Positions 1-13,376 of a stretch of DNA of 64,000 nt are shown here, one piece after another. The stretch's first letter is position 1; each line of letters begins with the position of its first letter. A model generated the notes under the pieces. That model was not told the origin of the DNA and searched no databases. It worked only from the letters and a program-made list of their open reading frames with translations. Position numbers and translations under genes: made by a program. The stretch spans positions 3,204,566 through 3,268,565 of the forward strand of contig FN649752.1 in the NCBI GenBank assembly GCA_000310025.1. The letters run 5' to 3'. The DNA comes from Ectocarpus siliculosus. Its lineage: Eukaryota > Sar > Phaeophyceae > Ectocarpales > Ectocarpaceae.

Positions 1-323
1 TGTGAACGTAGCTGTCACCTGAGCTGTCGGTGTAGTGCACTGTAAGACCCTCTGCGATGCACAGCTGTGCAAGCAGCTTCGGGGTCTGGGATCTCGCGCC
101 AAATGCAACAATGGCACGGGCCGTGCAAACGAGCAAGAAGAACGAGGGGGTGCGGGATGCGGCGCAATTAGTGGTTGGTTCAGCCGTTGGGGGGGTACAG
201 CGTACAGCAGTATAAACGAAACTGTCACCAGTTCCGTCGTTCCGTCATACGGATGCATGCATGTACACACATACAGCTATGCTATGCCTCCGTGAGGACG
301 GATTTCACTGTTTCTCCCGGCAG

Positions 324-3300
324 GGCGTCGATGCAACGAGAGAGCAGTGCTTCCCGTCAAGCAGATGTACTCTCTCGAAGGCGATGGGGTTTGCGAGCAT
401 CTGTATGAGTTTATTTCGTGTAAAGACGAGCTGTCGTTCCGGCCGACCATCAACATTGCAGACACTATCGTTTACAAGTTTGGACAGCCTGTCAGCTGGT
501 ATTTCACCGGCGTGGACGGAAAGGTCAAGAAAAAATTCAAAACCAACATCATCAACACCAAGATTGAGGAGGCCTTCGTAAAAGCGAGCGTAGGATCGGA
601 CATCGTTGCGTACTACATATCATGGACCAGCAATGGGTCCAAGTACCAAGACGGTGAGTCTTTTCATTTTGCAGCTGTTGGAATGCAGCCAATGCATCAT
701 CTGGAAGCCTACAAATTAGACTATAAGTTGGTGACCGTAGTTTATAGACTTTCCCTTCACTTTCCCTCGGTAGCAACAGCAAAGAGTTGTTTTTGGTGTG
801 TGGCGATCGTGTGGTGTCCGATGAAAAATAGTACTGAAGTACTCCGTATTCTGTGACATGAATAACCTCATTGTCCTGCCTCTTCTCAAGCAAGGATATC
901 TGTGGACACTTACCACGTTTGGGGCTGTTGCTATGGCCAAATACGGCTCCTCTTGTGGCCGGTACTGCTAGTGGCAAGTCGTAGCAACACTTATCATTTA
1001 AACTTCTAGGAGGTAGGGCAGAGAAAATCAAGCACGTACAATAGTGTAGCCCACCTCCAACCCGGCAGCTGAGCAAATGGACGGTGTCTGGCTTTGATAG
1101 AGGAGCCATATTAACCTACGATATGCATGCACGATCACATTTGGGCATGCATACAATGAAATAAAACTGAAATGATCCTCGCTCCCCTACGCTGTGAAAG
1201 TGTGTGGGATGATCCAAAATCTGGATTATCTGTCTAGAAACTAGCAAAGTCAAGGCAGGCATGGTGGCAGCCAAAAGTACTCAACCGGGCTTCGTTACAA
1301 GCGGGTTCTTGTTTGCTGAGGAAGTTTCAAGCCATGCCGTCCGCTCAAAGAGACAACGTTTTCGTCTACAATTTTTTGCAGAAAACGAAGACAAAACAAC
1401 CATCGAGTACCTGGATCGGCAAGGCCTACGTGAGTTTGGGAAGTTGAGATCGTTTGTAAACAACCGAAAAATTCAGATTCGAAGTGCTTATGTTTCGCTT
1501 TGATATAGGTTGGCAGAAAAGCCGAAAGAGTAGGCTACAAGAGTTGCCTACTTGCAGTCTTCATTTGCATTTCCACCACATCGTAAAACAGGATGTACGT
1601 GCCACCCATCGTCCATGTTTGCAGGCAACTTTCTGTTTAACCGCTGGAAGGAACGTAATGGCATTCTTCAACGCTTCGTGGAGCCCAAGGGAACCCGAAA
1701 CGGTAATTGATCGTGAAGGCACAGGCACCGTTTAGCTGAGTTATGCAAACAGAACTGGCCTTTTAGTGCCGTACCGCAGGCCCCTCTGTCCATCCCCCGG
1801 CTGAGGAATGTTCTTGGTATGCGTTGCTTGTGACGTAAAACTCCCCTATTTCCCCCGGGGGGATTACTTTGTGGAAACAGGGGAGTTTTACGTCACAAAC
1901 ACCGCATACCCCCTTGGGCGGAATTGCCTCTGCGGGTGACGTCATGAACTAATGGTGAACACAACGGAGCCCGCGGACTAGGAAGGGCGTTCGCGGTTTT
2001 GGTCCCCCTACATGTACAAGATTGGCGTCTTTTCAATGGTCAGCCGGTTAGCGTCGGCGATGCTACCCAAAGAAACGCACACATACGCATACACCGCTCG
2101 TTCTAGTTCCCATGCTTGCATGCCTTTTCCGCATTCCGGGGTTAGACATGATCTCACCTCCGGCAGCGCTGACACTCTAGCAGATGTGAAATTGTATACA
2201 ACCGCCTATTTGTATCACACTCACTCGCACATTTGCCGAATAGCAACATCGTGTTCGGCCCAAGAATCTAGCGCATTTCCTTTGTATTGATGCCAATATT
2301 GGGATGACTGGGGGAAACGTTAACCCCAAGGGAGTTTCATCGAAAACAACTACCAGTACTTGTGAAGAGAAAATTCAAGGGATACGAGGAGAACGTTTTT
2401 GGTTCATTGCTTTCCCCCAGGGAAACTCACCAACTTCCGGCCTAATATCTTTGGCGGGGGGGTCCACGCTGCACCGGGGTGGAAACAAGGGGGACGGCTG
2501 TAGTTGTCGATCGCCGCCAGGCAGCATTACGGCCTAGATGGTGGTGGGATATTCCATCCATGCCACCCTTCGTATCCCACCAATTGGCAGCGATGGTGAG
2601 GGCCATATGGTCTCCCAAGATGTGCTTATTGGAGAGGAGAGTGAATTGCCGCCAGCTTCACGACCGGCGCTACGGAATTTACGAGCGAGCTGTAACGTAC
2701 GACGGCCCTGACATCTTCAGCACTGCCTGTGAGTCCTCCCGTAGAAACCACTTCATGCCACCAATCTGCCGGAAAATTGGATGCCGGCTCATGACGCGCG
2801 CCATTGCGTGTAGGAATTTTCTGCTGGCGAATACCACGTGCTGCTTGATATGATTGCGTATGTTTGGTTCATATTTGATAGACGCGTGCAATCATTGTCG
2901 CGCCGCTGTCGCCCTGTATCAGGTCCACTTCGAGGAAGCGTGTTGCCGTCGCAAGTACAAAGGTGTTGTGAAAGCGTTGTGGCGCATGTAAGTGAGGTAC
3001 TGTTCAGGAAAACGAGGGTTTGTCGAATGTCCCTCAACTTTAAGATCGACTCTCGGGATCGCGTGTGGTTGCTGTGGAGCAACTCCATCCGGCTTGCATC
3101 TGAGATGCCACCGGGGCGCGAGTCCTTCACCTGCGTGGGTGGCCCCATCAACATTGGAGAGCTGGTGAGTAATCCATGAAAAAACAAAAGTAGATGAAAA
3201 GCATCGCAACGACCGAAGAAGCTACCATGCGGTGTATTCGTCCCGATGTCTGTGCCATGTATCTCTAGACCAATCGAAAGGTCAGGCAAGGAGCGTGGAA

Positions 3301-5408
3301 GAATCGCGTTGACCTCGATCGCATTATCTGGCCGTCTGTGCATGAGTTCAAACTGGCCACTTCGACCCGGTCACAAGTGCAGGCGTAGGTTCTATGGCTG
3401 ATGCCCCACGCGGCCCTCACCCGTACGACATAGTCATGCTGGAGGGCGACCCGTGGTGCTCGTGGCGGTGATGCAAGCTGCGCTGCAGTCTACGTGACAT
3501 CAAACGACGCATTTCTTCTCCCACAGGTGAAGATTCCGTCAGAAGTCACGCTGCAGCAAGGCGCAGCACATCATCGTGAGGAGATCAAAAGCCCGGCTAT
3601 CGGCACGTGCTCGAGCTGCGGCAAGACCTCATCGGGCAGTAACTTCCATGCCGTGCACTATAAAACAATCATCGCCCACTTTGAGCAGGTGACAAGGGTA
3701 TCCAGTTTCGAACTGACCAACCCACGCGAAAGCAACATTGTAGCGAGAAATTTCAGCTGCGCGTTCATGTCCATAGTAAACAGGACGTCATATGCCCTCC
3801 TCGGGTCCGAGCAGAAGGCCACACGGGTACAAACGCGCTCCTTTGTCCCAACAGGTGGTTGACCTCGTGTCTTGTGACCCGGCCAATCGAACGGGTGTTG
3901 TGGAGTGGCCGCCATCTGCAGAAATATTGGAAGCGGCAGGTGGCGTCGGCTTTGGTGATATTTCTCTGGCGACGAATGCCGATCCATCAACGATAGCTAC
4001 GGAGGATGTCGTCGTGCCCCCAGTAATACGCTCTCTGCACCCTAAACTCGCTGCCGAGAGCTACGAGCGCCACCGGCGGGACCCACTCTTCTTGTACAAG
4101 GTACCGTTGGACAGGTTTGCGCACAACATGGTGTTGGTTCGACCGAATTTCTCGTATGCTGAATCACAGATAGTTTGCGTTGGCAGCGCATGCGTAGTGG
4201 TCCTATGCACTACTCCACAGGAAGAATTTGTTTCCGAACTAAACGCATTCGAGAATGCAAATCACGAGCAACATCTGCTTCATTTCTGTATCTCTCTCCT
4301 TCGATACCGTTCGAAAGCAGACTGCGTTCGTTTGCGAGTCCTGCTTTCTCGTGTACGCGGAACTGGCATCGCTCGCATTTCGGGCAACCGGCAGACAGGC
4401 CTTGACGGACCACACAATATCTACGCAGTTTAGCGCCATGCATCGATCACACACGCTCAGCCGCTTGAAGTTGAAGGAGGATTCGTGGCAACCATTGCCG
4501 AAGAAGAAAAGCAGTATGACACGACCAATGGGCAGCTCCAACGTGCCTCAACAGGTCTCGCCTGAACTACCAAGAACAATACGAAGGTACGCGCAGGGCA
4601 TCACATAAGACCACGATCCTTCTTGACAGGGGCTTGTAGCAAGGAACACGTCCTCTAGCTTCTGTAGCTTGTGAAGCGATTTTGGTCGATCCACCCACCG
4701 GAAAACTGGTGGGTCTCCACTTGTTATATGTAGTTCAATTTGGTGCGTGGCCAAAGTATCCGCCATCATTTTTGTTTCTTCTATAACCTGCAGCTTCTCA
4801 AGTCCTGAACATTTAGCATCCAACCTTCCCGCCACTCACCCTGCAACTTCCTGAGCAGGGAGGAGGACATTATCAGGAACGAAGCGGGACGGGCGGATTC
4901 AGGCTCGGGGGTGGTAGAAAATTCAGGCACACGCCTGGATGACATAATCCGTGCCCGCGAGGAGGACTTTTTCCGTGAACTCAGTGCTGAGGAGCACACC
5001 GGCACTCACCCTTTGATGCATATGGTAGCCTCGCAGCAAAAACTTCGCAGCATTGGAGTGCCAGCTCATCAGGTGGACCCTCGGGCAGCGATAAAAAAGT
5101 CAAGAAGGGCAGCTAAGATGAGCCCCTACGAACGGCCGCAGACCCTGGTTGAGTATACCGGGCGATCTGATGCTTCCGCTCTACAAACGAAGCCTGCACA
5201 CTTGCACACCACGAGTAAAAAGGTATCGCTCGGGGACCCTCGAGCCGGCAGCAACAGCAGTAGCGGAGACAAGATCTCATCATCTGCAGCAAGGCATCGC
5301 GAATTTCTGGACAACACATTGACTGCTGTTCACGAACAGCTAGAGTCAACCGCGCTTGCTGATATTAGTGGACAAGGAACACCTTGTGCCGCAGACGATG
5401 GGCAATAA
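324..5408 (+). CDS. Conserved multi-exon protein of unknown function (5' end unresolved)
   Basis: I do not recognise this family. A chain of phase-compatible exons reads through 324-653, about 1261-1429, 1625-1702, 2591-2728, 2923-3164, 3527-3688, 3855-4100, 4321-4586 and 4856-5408, giving roughly 730 residues. The exons look conserved: aromatic- and charge-rich blocks such as [25 protein letters not shown] and [14 protein letters not shown]. Two short Cys pairs occur, CSSCGK in the 3527 exon and CESCF in the 4321 exon, which could bind metal. The C-terminal exon (about 184 residues) is charged, Ser-rich and probably disordered, ending at a TAA near 5408. No signal peptide or membrane segment is visible. 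The first exon and start codon are not resolved; an ATG at 112 is one candidate. The joins at 653/1261 are the weakest. Function should be treated as unknown. Confidence 0.6.
1816..1910. repeat. 95-bp imperfect palindrome, MITE-like
   Basis: Left arm 1816-1851 and right arm 1875-1910 are reverse complements at about 32 of 36 positions, separated by a 23-nt loop. The core TGACGTAAAACTCCCCT is present in both arms. It lies inside the intron between the 1625-1702 and 2591-2728 exons of the first gene. Weaker complementarity continues outward for about 15 nt. A folded-back non-autonomous element is the simplest reading; a structured intronic RNA is an alternative. Confidence 0.7.
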
Positions 5409-7219
5409 GATAGTCTCGGGTGGAAGCATTAAGACGTACTGCTGTAGATTATAATTCGGTCATGCTTGTCTTGATGTACAATTTCGTCTTACACGTGTGG
5501 ACTCTTCCTGGCATGTCTTTTTGACGAACTTCCATGGCGTGTGAAAAAACACATGGTACGATCTACGCCATTATCATTGTCCAAGGTCACCCAAGTTCTG
5601 AAGCCCGTTTGGGGGTTGCAGTTTCTGTTGCGACTGAAGAAACAGCACTGAAGGAAGTTTGGGGAACTTTTCTTGGGAAGAGTCAATTTGTCGAAGAGGC
5701 CGTCCTCTGCATGTCTTGGGGAGGTTGGTGGCTAGGGCAGCAAGCAGAGAGAGGAAGAACCATGCCGCCACATGGCCTACGAAATGATGTCTTGGATCGG
5801 TACCCCCCCACCCTGCTGCGGAGGTGCGTCCACGAAACTGCGGCAGCCAACTAAACAGAAGTCGATACAACTGTATGCTCAGCTTCAAGGCCATGCGACC
5901 CTCAGGCCACCCACGGCAGAAGTTTATCATGCCAAGCGGACCTCGTCTGCCACCAACAATTCCTGGCGTAGGATCCAATGTGGAGCTGACGCTACGCTGT
6001 GCTCCGTGCGTGGTTCTGTGAAGCATCTCCCAGACCGGATCATGACGCACAAGCAAGGTATGGGAGCAGCGGATTGCTCGATGCAAACAAATGCACCGTG
6101 CAATGCACAAAAACAGGAGTGGCGTCGCTACGACACCTGCACCACATTAAAAGCATCCAATGCAAACACCCGGGTACGGTTCAAAAAGTGCTCGGAGCTA
6201 CTTGTAGCAGCACGGAGTCTTGCGCCCAAGCGGGGTTGTAGACCGGTGCGGAATTCGAAAAAAACGAAATGTATGATCCTAAAAGTTATTACTTCTCTGC
6301 GCCCCGGTCCGATGTCTCCTAGGTAAGTAACCAACATCCCGGTGCCCTGGCCCGAAGAATTACGACAAGCGAAACCGTCACGAATCGAGTTAAATTCCAA
6401 AGGACACGACGACCGGAGCATATGGTTGGCCACCATGACAGTCGTAGTCGAAGTTGGACCCAATGTCTCTTTTGATGCCGTCGGAAGACTTCACAACCTT
6501 TGTGTGCATGTACATGGATGGGCCCTTGGTGGTCAAATGCATGAAAAAGCTTACGTGTCTGAAGTACCCAAATCGAGTGCATGTGAAGACCAAGCAAAGG
6601 CCGTATCTTCGAAAATAACTACTCAGCTAATCATCGTATACACCCATTGCTGAGGTGCTGCAGTCACGTGCTTCCTACACGAATATGAGACTCCGGTAAA
6701 GCACGAAATTTTCGGGCAAGACACTGAAGGTGAACTAACGAAGCTTCCTTGTCCGCCTTGCTTCCTGGAAATCTTCCACCACCCCCGTCCACCAGGCGCC
6801 ATGTCCAATGAATTTAAGTATTCGTTCTTCTTCGTTGACTGCTGTCAGGTGAACATCTGCGCAAGTACACGAGCGCTGCGCATGTCAGCAATAATACCAT
6901 GCCGTGAGTTGTTTGACCATAAGCCAGTTTCATCACCAACGCCCGTACGTTTTCGGCCCCGCTACCCCGTTGGCGATCGCTACACCGTGTTCTGGTGGTC
7001 AACTTTAACTTTATCTTTGTCTTATGAGTTGGACGCCGGGCGGGGAAGCTCATGCATCGAAGTTCAGTAGCAGGCGCAGGTGCCTACCTGGTTTAACCCA
7101 ATGCAACGCCTGCAGCCTGCAATTCGTTGAGCAGAGAGCATCTTGGCCTCCGAGGCTTGTTAGGCTACAGCTTTAGCATTCTTTAGCGACTAGAAAGAAC
7201 AGCCTACCTTACACACCGC
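5409..7219. other. Convergent intergenic region without a supported gene
   Basis: This lies between the stop of the first gene (+) and the predicted stop of TsaE (-). Open frames occur on both strands, but none shows a recognisable domain or clean splice-linked continuation. It probably holds the two 3' untranslated regions. A weak minus-strand candidate is the frame around 6395-6590. Confidence 0.4.
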
Positions 7220-8738
7220 TCAGAGAGGGGCTGGGCGGGCAGCAAAGAAATTATTATCACAAACCGATCTCGAATCGTTTGTCGACTGGAAGCATTCACT
7301 CCCTCGCGCTTTTACACGCGCAGATATTCGGATCCTAGTATGCAACGTGGGCAGAAATGGAAGACAAACCGAAATTACATTATGCCGAACACCGAGTACT
7401 TTCTTCACCTAGTCTGTTGACTGGTTGAGTCGCTCCCAGCCGATCAGGCCACTCAACAAGACAAACACATGTCTCAAACACGCCCGGAATACCGAGCACT
7501 CGTAGATCGGTACCCCCTTGAAGCCGGTATAGATCCATGTGGTGCAGTCTGTTGGGGAAATGGGACGACCAACGAAAACACAGCCGAAAAAAACACAAGA
7601 GCGGGATCGTTGTATCACGACGCACGCGAAGTGCCATCACCAGGAGCCACGGTTAACGATGGTCTCAAAATGCGTGACCCGAGGCGTACTTTCTAGTCAG
7701 TACTGGGTACAAAGTGTCATTCTAACGCTTGGTCTGGCGAGACCCAAACAATGTAATTGCAAATGTATGGCACCTAGAATTTGTCTAATACATACCAAAA
7801 AAGATAATTCGTTCATACAGGACACACACGCGTGTGTTGCAGACCGTCAGAGGCTTCCAACGTACGTTCAACAACAACAAAAATTGACTGCATATTTACG
7901 TAGATCAAACCGCTGCTTCAAGAGAGGATGGCCTCCAGCACGGTATGGGTACAGAATTCCCATAAGACGGACTACATGTAGCGCTGAACAACAATAGCGG
8001 GCCATGTACGTAACCACAAACGATCTGTCTACAATTCAAACACAGGCAAGCAGCAAACATGTCAAGTATGCACGCAAATTGCAGCGGCCTGCAAACCCTT
8101 GATAGGAAGCCAGCGAGCGACACTTACGTGAGATCTTCATCTGCAACCTCATAGGTGTTGTCCAAGAGGTACGACGGTGAAGTCACCGCTAGGCCAGGAT
8201 CCCCGACTCTTGCTCGAACAAACCCCCTTGCGAAGCACGTCTTGCCCGTTCCCAAGTCTCTGTACGCGGGACGCACGTGACCGAAAAGTGAATATAATTA
8301 TATGAAAAGAACTCCTACATGTCATATAAGCTTCTACGAGACATCAACAGACACAAGAATGCAGCTATGCTGTGCACAGGCACGTGACCTCGGTGTACCT
8401 TACCCCCACAAGAGAACCACGTCTCCACCACTGGCGTCCGCGCCGAAGAAAGCGCCTGTTTCTTCCATTTCTTCCGGTGATGCCACAGAAACCTCCAAAG
8501 TCGCTGTGCAAGCAACCCCCCCATCCACCTTCGGCATTGCTGTCATGCCACGAGTGTGACCTCCTCGTCCATCTTGAATAGAGGCCATGTGCTTGTCCCG
8601 TTGGGCGGTCGTTTTAAACAAAGATATGTCTCCTCTCCTGGGCGGTTTGAGTAGACATGACGGAATCCCGAGAAGTCGACTATATCTAGCAGCCCATACG
8701 GCTGTGGTGTGAAACGCTGAGACTGGAGGCATTCGCAT
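7220..8738 (-). CDS. tsaE: tRNA threonylcarbamoyladenosine biosynthesis ATPase TsaE
   Basis: TsaE (YjeE) is the P-loop ATPase that supports N6-threonylcarbamoyladenosine formation at A37 of ANN-decoding tRNAs. Exons read 8404-8738, 8128-8259, 7393-7548 and 7220-7334. Exon 1 carries the family's N-terminal strand and GDVVLLWG, which joins across a phase-2 intron to DLGTGKT, completing the Walker A motif GDLGTGKT. Then follow VTSPSYLLDNTYE (switch region) and, in exon 3, HHMDLYRL and VEWPDRLG, both typical TsaE signatures. The residues before the domain (about 80) could be an organelle-targeting presequence; the eukaryotic protein is often organellar, so that location is inferred. The start is uncertain: ATGs at 8789, 8738 and 8732 are possible. 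The C-terminus is also uncertain, because donors at 7408 and 7392 give different tails. The gene is divergent from NSA2, 311 bp away. Confidence 0.85.
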
Positions 8739-9049
8739 TGAGCAATGTACCACGAGGTTCAGGTATGCGGTGTAAGAGCGAAGGTTCATGGCGGAAGGGA
8801 GGGACGGTGGCGCGAGACACAACAGTGTATATGCATATATGCATACATTACATGAGAACTTCATGCTGTCATCCTTGGCCAACAGAATAGCTTTGCAAAC
8901 CGCGTCGCCCCCAAGGCCTCGTCTAGCACGCAGCACGCACCCTGCTCCACCCATCCGTCTTCGCCATATCTTCTCTTTTCCCTGCTGGCAGGAGGACACG
9001 CGTGAGAGTTGACCGCAAGACCAAAGTAATCCTTACGCACTAGAACACC
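8739..9049. promoter_or_regulatory. Divergent promoter region tsaE/NSA2
   Basis: About 310 bp separate the two divergently oriented starts, so promoters and 5' leaders of both genes must share it. If TsaE starts at an upstream ATG the spacer is shorter. No TATA box or other motif stands out. Confidence 0.45.
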
Positions 9050-12000
9050 ATGCCGCAGCATGAGTACATGGAAGCGCACAAGAAGCGCCATGGCGAGCGA
9101 ATGGACCGAGCAGAGAAGAGGTGAGGGCGCCACGCCACGCTACAATATGCTTCTGAAACAGGTTCTCGCCCTATGCACGTGTACTATCGCATGCCAGCGT
9201 CGCTCATTGAGCCGCTGCGAGTGATACACTTCCCAACGTTGTAGTGAAGGAACAGCCGCCGCCGAACACTCCACCCTACCACAAAAAGATTTGTTCGACT
9301 GTGGTTATACCTCCCACGGTCGGTTGTAATTTCCTACTAATATTATTGTTACACCATGAGTCATCCTTCTGAACCGCTGTGTACAAGCCTACCACACAGG
9401 TTAGCGGAGCGTGAGATTCGCTGCGATGATGCCCGGAGACAGAGCAGGATCTCGTTCCGGATGTCTTCTCACCACGCCCCCATTCTCGATCACGCAGACG
9501 AAAAAAGGATGCGAGGGAGGTGCATAAGCGATCAGAGTTTGCCCAGAAGGTCCACGGCATCCGCGCGAAGCTTTACCAGCGAAAGCGTTTCAAGGAGAAG
9601 GCGACAATGCGGAAAACGTAAGTGTCTCCGTCCACCACGGATGAGGTTGCTTATTAATAAGGTCGAATTTGTCAGCTCCGGCTTTGTTCTGTTGTATGCA
9701 TGCTTTACTCAAGTGTTGCGTCTGTATAGACGAATAGCCCTCTCTGGAAGTACGCAATTTTTTTACGTTCCTCCCCTCAAGTCTCACATGCAACATGTAT
9801 TCACGAACAAGCGCTACTCATAAAGTCATTCGCCGTCATCGATCCCGACCTAACGGTCTGCAAGGTTCCCAACAAGATAGACCACGCGGGCGACCGGCCT
9901 CATTACGACAACGTACTCGAGATAGTGGTGTGTACAGGTATTGCAGCGGGGCCGGTAATTGTACATCGGCTCTTTGTATGTACATATTCAAGTACAAGAT
10001 TTGGTCATTTTTTGTGCTCCGGCATTTCTTTCTCTCGCGGCAGTAAATATTTTCTCGCGCTTCCTTCTAAGCGGCACGCCGGAGGCTCGTCGGCACATTA
10101 ACGCTTATGCGCAGAGCTTGGCAAGCCTCCGTGGGGCGTGTGGTTGACGGTCAAAGTCGCAAAAACTGGCTCTATACCCCGGAGACGCGTTCCGCGCCGA
10201 CAAAAGCCTGGCGAACCAATTGTGAAACCCATCAAAAACGACAGAAAGGAAAATGGCCCGCAAGCACTTTTCGAACAGGTTTCTCGCTACCAACGACAAC
10301 TAGCCGGCTAACCTGATCGTTTGCCCCACGATGAATCCCTACTTTATGTTGCTTCTTTAAAGCTGGCGCCATCACCTCGGTTTGTGGTGTTTCGGGCTGA
10401 AAATTAGTTGTCCTGTTCGCAGCCTTCTGTATGCAGCGAGCAAAAACGAAAAATTGCCTCTTGCGTGATATTCATCTCCACCGTTCATCACTCGCTGTGA
10501 CTCTTCGTGCCGTCGCACGCAGCGGGTCCAGCGTAATGCCGCTCGCTGATGTAGACAAGTCTGAGCGCATGCACCCACAGTGTTGATCAGTTTGTGTGTA
10601 TTCGTAGTGTTGCTTCGGATTAAAATTATGTTCTCATTGGAATCTGCCACAATAAAAATCATTTGTAAAAGTTTGATTTCTCCCTGGCAAGTTGTTGTCC
10701 ACTCGAGCTGGCTCCAATGTAGAATACATGCCGGCATGCGAGCGTTATGTATCTGCCCATCCAGAATGAGACAGCCTGTTTCAGGCAATGCGCATGTGGT
10801 CTGGCGTCGCCCGCGGGAGGCTTGACACTGACGTCCCGAAGGGAGACCTTTTATCCGTTTATCAAATTCACCGTGATGAGTGAAACCGATGGAACCGGTC
10901 TGTAGACGCTTCTCGTTCGGTAATTCAGACGATCTTCTTGTTTACTGATGTTCACCGCCAAGACTTCGTTCATCAACGCAACACCCTTGTACTTGTTTGT
11001 GCGTTACCACGTTCCATGCTGGACCAGAATCGCAATGCACCAGGAACGCACGAACAAGCACGCCAACGATGACGCAGTACCAGACGGTGCCGTTCCTGCT
11101 TACTTGCTCGATCGCGAGGGTGTTAGTCGGGCCAAGGTTTTGAGCAATACGGTAAAGCAAAAGCGCAAGGAAAAAGCGGGCAAATGGGACGTGCCAATAC
11201 CCAAGGTATGTGGTCGGAGTCATGGTCGTTTTAGCGCGTTGTGACTCGTTTCACGGCAATGAAGCATTTGGAGACCCCCTTGAGTTTTTTCCGTTTACTG
11301 CACAGCAGCAGTCAGAGTCAAAGTGTCTCTCTACGTCACTGACAGACTTGGGTTTTTTTCTCCCGTTTCAACCCCAACGCAGTTACTGCTGTTTCGAACT
11401 CAGTGTAAGCAAATCGCTGCTGTGGCTCACACGTGTTCGATCGGCTCCTTGCGCTCCATTTCGGTTAGAACCGACTTGCTATTTTGCGATGCATTCTTCG
11501 TTTTACCCGTGTACAAGGTACTCCGATTCAGGAGCAACCCCCTTTGTATTCCTCGTGTAATTCGTTTATCCTTTCTACTTGTGGCCACCTCATACCCAGG
11601 TGAAGCCAGTGGCCGACGATGAGATGTTCAAGGTTTTGCGAAGTGGAAAGCGCAAGAACAAGGCATGGAAACGCATGGTGACGAAGGTACGACGAATCTT
11701 CGTCTTTGGAACAGCATTTACTCCTCATGAGCGGGGGTTTATTAGACTTATTCTGGTTGGGATCCACTCAGTTTTCATCGTGTTTTTGGTGATAAACTTG
11801 TGCGGAACCCCAGATACACGCCGCTCTCGGATCGGTTATTGCGTTTGAAGTTGTTAGATGTTGTGACGAAACCATAGTCCATGGCCAGCGCACGGCTAAA
11901 AGATGGGAAACTCCACTCTCAACATAACACAAGCGAAACAGACAGGAACGTTCCACTGTTCGGTCGGTCGCAAAAGTTGTAGATGTATGTACATGCGTGT

Positions 12001-13376
12001 TTCATCATCCCGCTTGCTACGGTTGCTCCCAGAAAGGGCGTATCTCGTATCTATCTCAACTGAAGTCTCCGATCTAGTGCAACACAGAAGACGTCCTAGG
12101 CGGCACATGCAGTATAGTCCCCTAATTAGTGGCATATTTTATTCTTCTAGAAGGAAACATGAAACCCAACCCAACCGAGCACGGTTGGAGTCAACTCTCG
12201 GCACCCTCCGTTGTGCGCGGTAAGAGCATGTTGCTATTTTCTACGGTAACAATGTGTGCGTGTGTATTTTTTTATTAGCATCGACCGCGCTAACCGGCTG
12301 ACCAATGAAAAGACGTCAGTCTTAGAGCGGTTGAGATCACGAAACACTTCTATCTGCCATGAACTGGGACCCCGTGAGGGGGCAGCATGAGGGAGGCTAA
12401 ACTATCCTTCGGATCAAAGACAGAAACAGCAGCAACAGAAGAAAACTGGACGCGTCTACCAAGGCACCTTGTACTCTAGTTTGTTTAGGAGTACTTTTAC
12501 CATTTTCCTCCTTGTTTTCGCTACCATCATTCTGATCCTTATTTTGACAAGAATCTCTGGGCAGTTCTTCCCTAGCCCTACGTTTTTTGTTTTGGGGGAA
12601 GGTCATGTGGCTCAAACCCTTTGCTCTCTGTGTGTTCGCACTGGAATTCCGTGTCGCAGGTCACTTTCGTCGGCGAGGGCTTCACACGGAAAGCACCCAA
12701 GTACGAACGGTTTATCCGACCAACAGGTCTCCGATTTAAGAAGGCCCACGTAACACACCCCGAGCTGAAGGCAACCTTTCACCTCGACATCCTTGGGGTT
12801 AAAAAGAACCCGAGCTCACCTCTCTACACTCAGGTATGCATATAATGTGACAACTTGCGGGAATTTGCCGCGCCGTACATGTATGATGCTTGAGTCCATC
12901 GTGGAGAACAGGACAGCATTGGCGTTGGCCGTGATGGGTTGTAGTCCGAGTTGCGGCACATCACCAGTGCATGCCTCTGCCAAGTGCACAGGAGCTAAGG
13001 GCAATTTGGCCGTCAAGTATTCTGTTCAGTCGGTTTCCGAAGTTCATCGCTGAGACAGATCCCCGAAGAACGATCGTGCAGGGTTCTATTGGCCGGATCT
13101 GGAAACGGGCACACTGACGTAGCGTCTTAGAGACCATACACTCGAACTGTGAAGTCTTTCCTCGACTGAAAAATCTCGCTGGTTTTAACACCGTTACGTT
13201 TGATTTTGGTTCCTTTTCGACAGCTTGGAGTCATGACCAAGGGCACCGTCATCGAGGTCAACGTAAGCGACCTTGGCCTGGTGACCCAAAGTGGCAAGGT
13301 TGTCTGGGGAAAGTATGCGCAAGTAACAAATTCACCGGAGCTGGACGGGTGTATCAATGCCGTGCTGCTTGTATAG
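9050..13376 (+). CDS. NSA2: Ribosome biogenesis protein NSA2 (TINP1)
   Basis: NSA2 is a nucleolar protein of pre-60S particles, needed for 27S pre-rRNA processing and related in its C-terminal half to ribosomal protein S8e. Six exons close in phase: 9050-9120, 9498-9617, 11028-11205, 11600-11686, 12660-12833 and 13224-13376. They give 260 residues, the usual length of the family. Diagnostic stretches are [19 protein letters not shown] at the start, [12 protein letters not shown] and SRAKVLSN in exon 3, [13 protein letters not shown] in exon 4, [20 protein letters not shown] in exon 5, and [11 protein letters not shown] with GCINAVLLV at the end. The basic N-terminal half is coiled-coil-like and probably carries the nuclear or nucleolar signal. 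Intron 2 is the longest, at 1410 bp. The whole protein is intact and highly conserved, so it should be functional. Confidence 0.97.

Noticed and set aside
5534-6110. Overlapping open frames on both strands (for example 5534-5854 plus and 5574-6110 minus).
   Set aside because: No domain, no consistent splice-linked continuation, and they overlap each other; more likely untranslated sequence.
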